This document shows, piece by piece, positions 63,151 to 64,000 of a DNA stretch of 64,000 nucleotides (positions within the stretch are counted from its first letter, which is position 1; each line of letters starts with the position of its first letter). Made by a program: the position numbers and the translations under genes. Origin of the DNA: Desertimonas sp963786985 (GTDB lineage Bacteria > Actinomycetota > Acidimicrobiia > Acidimicrobiales > Ilumatobacteraceae); the NCBI GenBank assembly GCA_963786985.1, contig CAWBBL010000009.1:1-64000 (forward strand), read 5' to 3'. The notes beneath the pieces are model-generated. The model was not told where the DNA came from and did no database searches. It worked only from the letters and a program-made list of their open reading frames with translations.

Positions 63151-64000
63151 ATGCATGCGCTGACGGCAGCCGACGTCCAGCGCGCCCGCGATCTGCGACG
63201 GATGAAGTTGTTCGCCACGGGGTTGCTGGTGTTCGCCGCCGTCGTGTTCGTGCTCGCTCGGACGTTCGAGGAGGAGGCGACCTGGGTCGGCTACCTCGAG
63301 TCGGCCGCGGAGGCGGCGATGGTCGGCGCCCTCGCCGACTGGTTCGCCGTCACCGCCCTGTTCCGCTACCCGCTCGGCATCCCGATCCCCCACACGGCGA
63401 TCATCCCGCGCCGCAAGGACGACATCGGCCGCAGCCTCGGCGACTTCGTGCAGGGCAACTTCCTCACGCCCGACGTCATCGGCGAGCGGCTCGCGACGGC
63501 GCGCATCGCCGAGCGCCTCGGTGGGTGGCTGGCCCAGCCGGCCAACGCCGAGCGCGCCGCCGAGGCCACCGCCGACGCCCTCGGCGGTGTCGTCGAGGTG
63601 CTCGACGACCGCGATGTTCAGGAGGCGCTCGGATCGGCGGTGGAGAAGCGCCTGGCGCGGACCGAGGTGGCACCGTTGCTCGGCAAGGCAATCGATGTGG
63701 CGGTGGAGGGCGGCCATCACCAACGGATGCTCGACGGCGTCATGCGCGGACTCGTCAGCTTTCTCGACGACAACCGGACGATGCTCCGCGATCGCCTCGA
63801 CCAGGAGTCCCCGTGGTGGGTTCCCGAGGCGATCGACGACCGCGTCTTCAACAAGCTGTTCACCGGTGTCGAACGGTTCCTCGCCGACGTCTCGGCGACG
63901 CCGAACCACGAGTTTCGTCACAGCCTCGACCAGCGCATCCGGGCGTTGGCGATCAAGCTTCGCGAGGACCCAGAGCTGATCGCCAAGTGCGAGTCGATGA
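63151..64000 (+). CDS. DUF445 family membrane protein (partial, runs off the right end)
   Basis: The first 283 codons of a DUF445 protein. It starts at ATG 63151 (MHALTAADVQRARDLRRMKL), followed by a membrane helix FATGLLVFAAVVFVLARTF, and the conserved core AAEAAMVGALADWFAVTALFRYPLGIPIPHTAIIPRRKDDIGRSLGDFVQ (in part: VGALADWFAVTALFR and IPHTAIIPRRKD), then NFLTPDVIGERLATARIAERLG. Family members have a second membrane part near the C-terminus and an unknown function, possibly linked to envelope integrity. It lies 120 bp after nuoN with a repeat between, so it is probably a separate transcript. Confidence 0.88.
   Translation, partial: MHALTAADVQRARDLRRMKLFATGLLVFAAVVFVLARTFEEEATWVGYLESAAEAAMVGALADWFAVTALFRYPLGIPIPHTAIIPRRKDDIGRSLGDFVQGNFLTPDVIGERLATARIAERLGGWLAQPANAERAAEATADALGGVVEVLDDRDVQEALGSAVEKRLARTEVAPLLGKAIDVAVEGGHHQRMLDGVMRGLVSFLDDNRTMLRDRLDQESPWWVPEAIDDRVFNKLFTGVERFLADVSATPNHEFRHSLDQRIRALAIKLREDPELIAKCESM

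Overview
The window is a high-GC (roughly 68-70 %) bacterial chromosome segment, most likely from an actinobacterium of the Acidimicrobiia type. The inference rests on two LLM-class (F420-dependent type) oxidoreductases, a TIGR04076-like protein, crotonyl-CoA carboxylase/reductase with an epimerase, a menaquinone-type respiratory chain, and GTG/TTG starts. No rRNA is present, so the placement stays an inference. There is no prophage, IS element or CRISPR array.

Layout. (1) 1-17.2 kb is an accessory/catabolic region. It holds the end of a peptide-type ABC permease, a periplasmic-binding-protein-like gene, an HpcH/HpaI aldolase, a PhyH-type dioxygenase, a complete minus-strand peptide ABC transporter operon (substrate-binding protein, two permeases, two ATPases, then an LLM oxidoreductase), two DUF1028 genes, a second solute-binding protein, a TIGR04076-like gene, another LLM enzyme, an MDMPI/DinB-type gene and a LysM protein. 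Three or four similar palindromes upstream of the two binding proteins and the DUF1028 pair suggest one TetR-like regulon. Many genes here carry single-base frameshifts. (2) 17.2-26.4 kb has two tRNA-Ser genes, tadA, the SRP RNA, a DMT exporter, and miscellaneous enzymes including a 5'-3' exonuclease, a GH18-like protein and a HAD phosphatase. (3) 24.0-27.7 kb holds ethylmalonyl-CoA pathway genes: epimerase, Ccr and thiolase. (4) 28.6-36.2 kb is a genome-maintenance and proteostasis block: RidA, radA, disA, an LppM-like lipoprotein and clpC. (5) 36.2-41.6 kb holds quinone and electron-carrier genes: polyprenyl diphosphate synthase, a cupredoxin-like protein, a carboxypeptidase, a geranylgeranyl-reductase-type flavoprotein and a membrane cytochrome c. 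(6) 41.9-63.0 kb is one long plus-strand respiratory supercluster. A cytochrome bc/b6f-like complex (membrane protein, two-cluster ferredoxin, split cytochrome b, Rieske protein, diheme cytochrome c, unknown membrane protein) is followed by all fourteen NADH dehydrogenase genes nuoA-N. A DUF445 gene runs off the right end.

The respiratory genes fit one electron path. NADH is oxidised by NuoEFG, passed through NuoBCDI to menaquinone (made with the polyprenyl synthase and perhaps saturated by the reductase), then through the bc complex to cytochromes c or a copper protein. Two bc-associated proteins begin with the same short peptide, IPEHLLKR, which also recurs once inside one of them.

Several families of interspersed palindromic or GC-rich repeats sit at gene ends throughout, including inside the nuo operon. 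Some supply start codons or C-terminal tails to neighbouring genes. Frameshifts cluster in the accessory genes, while about 30 kb of core genes are intact. Whether these are assembly errors or real lesions cannot be decided from the sequence alone.
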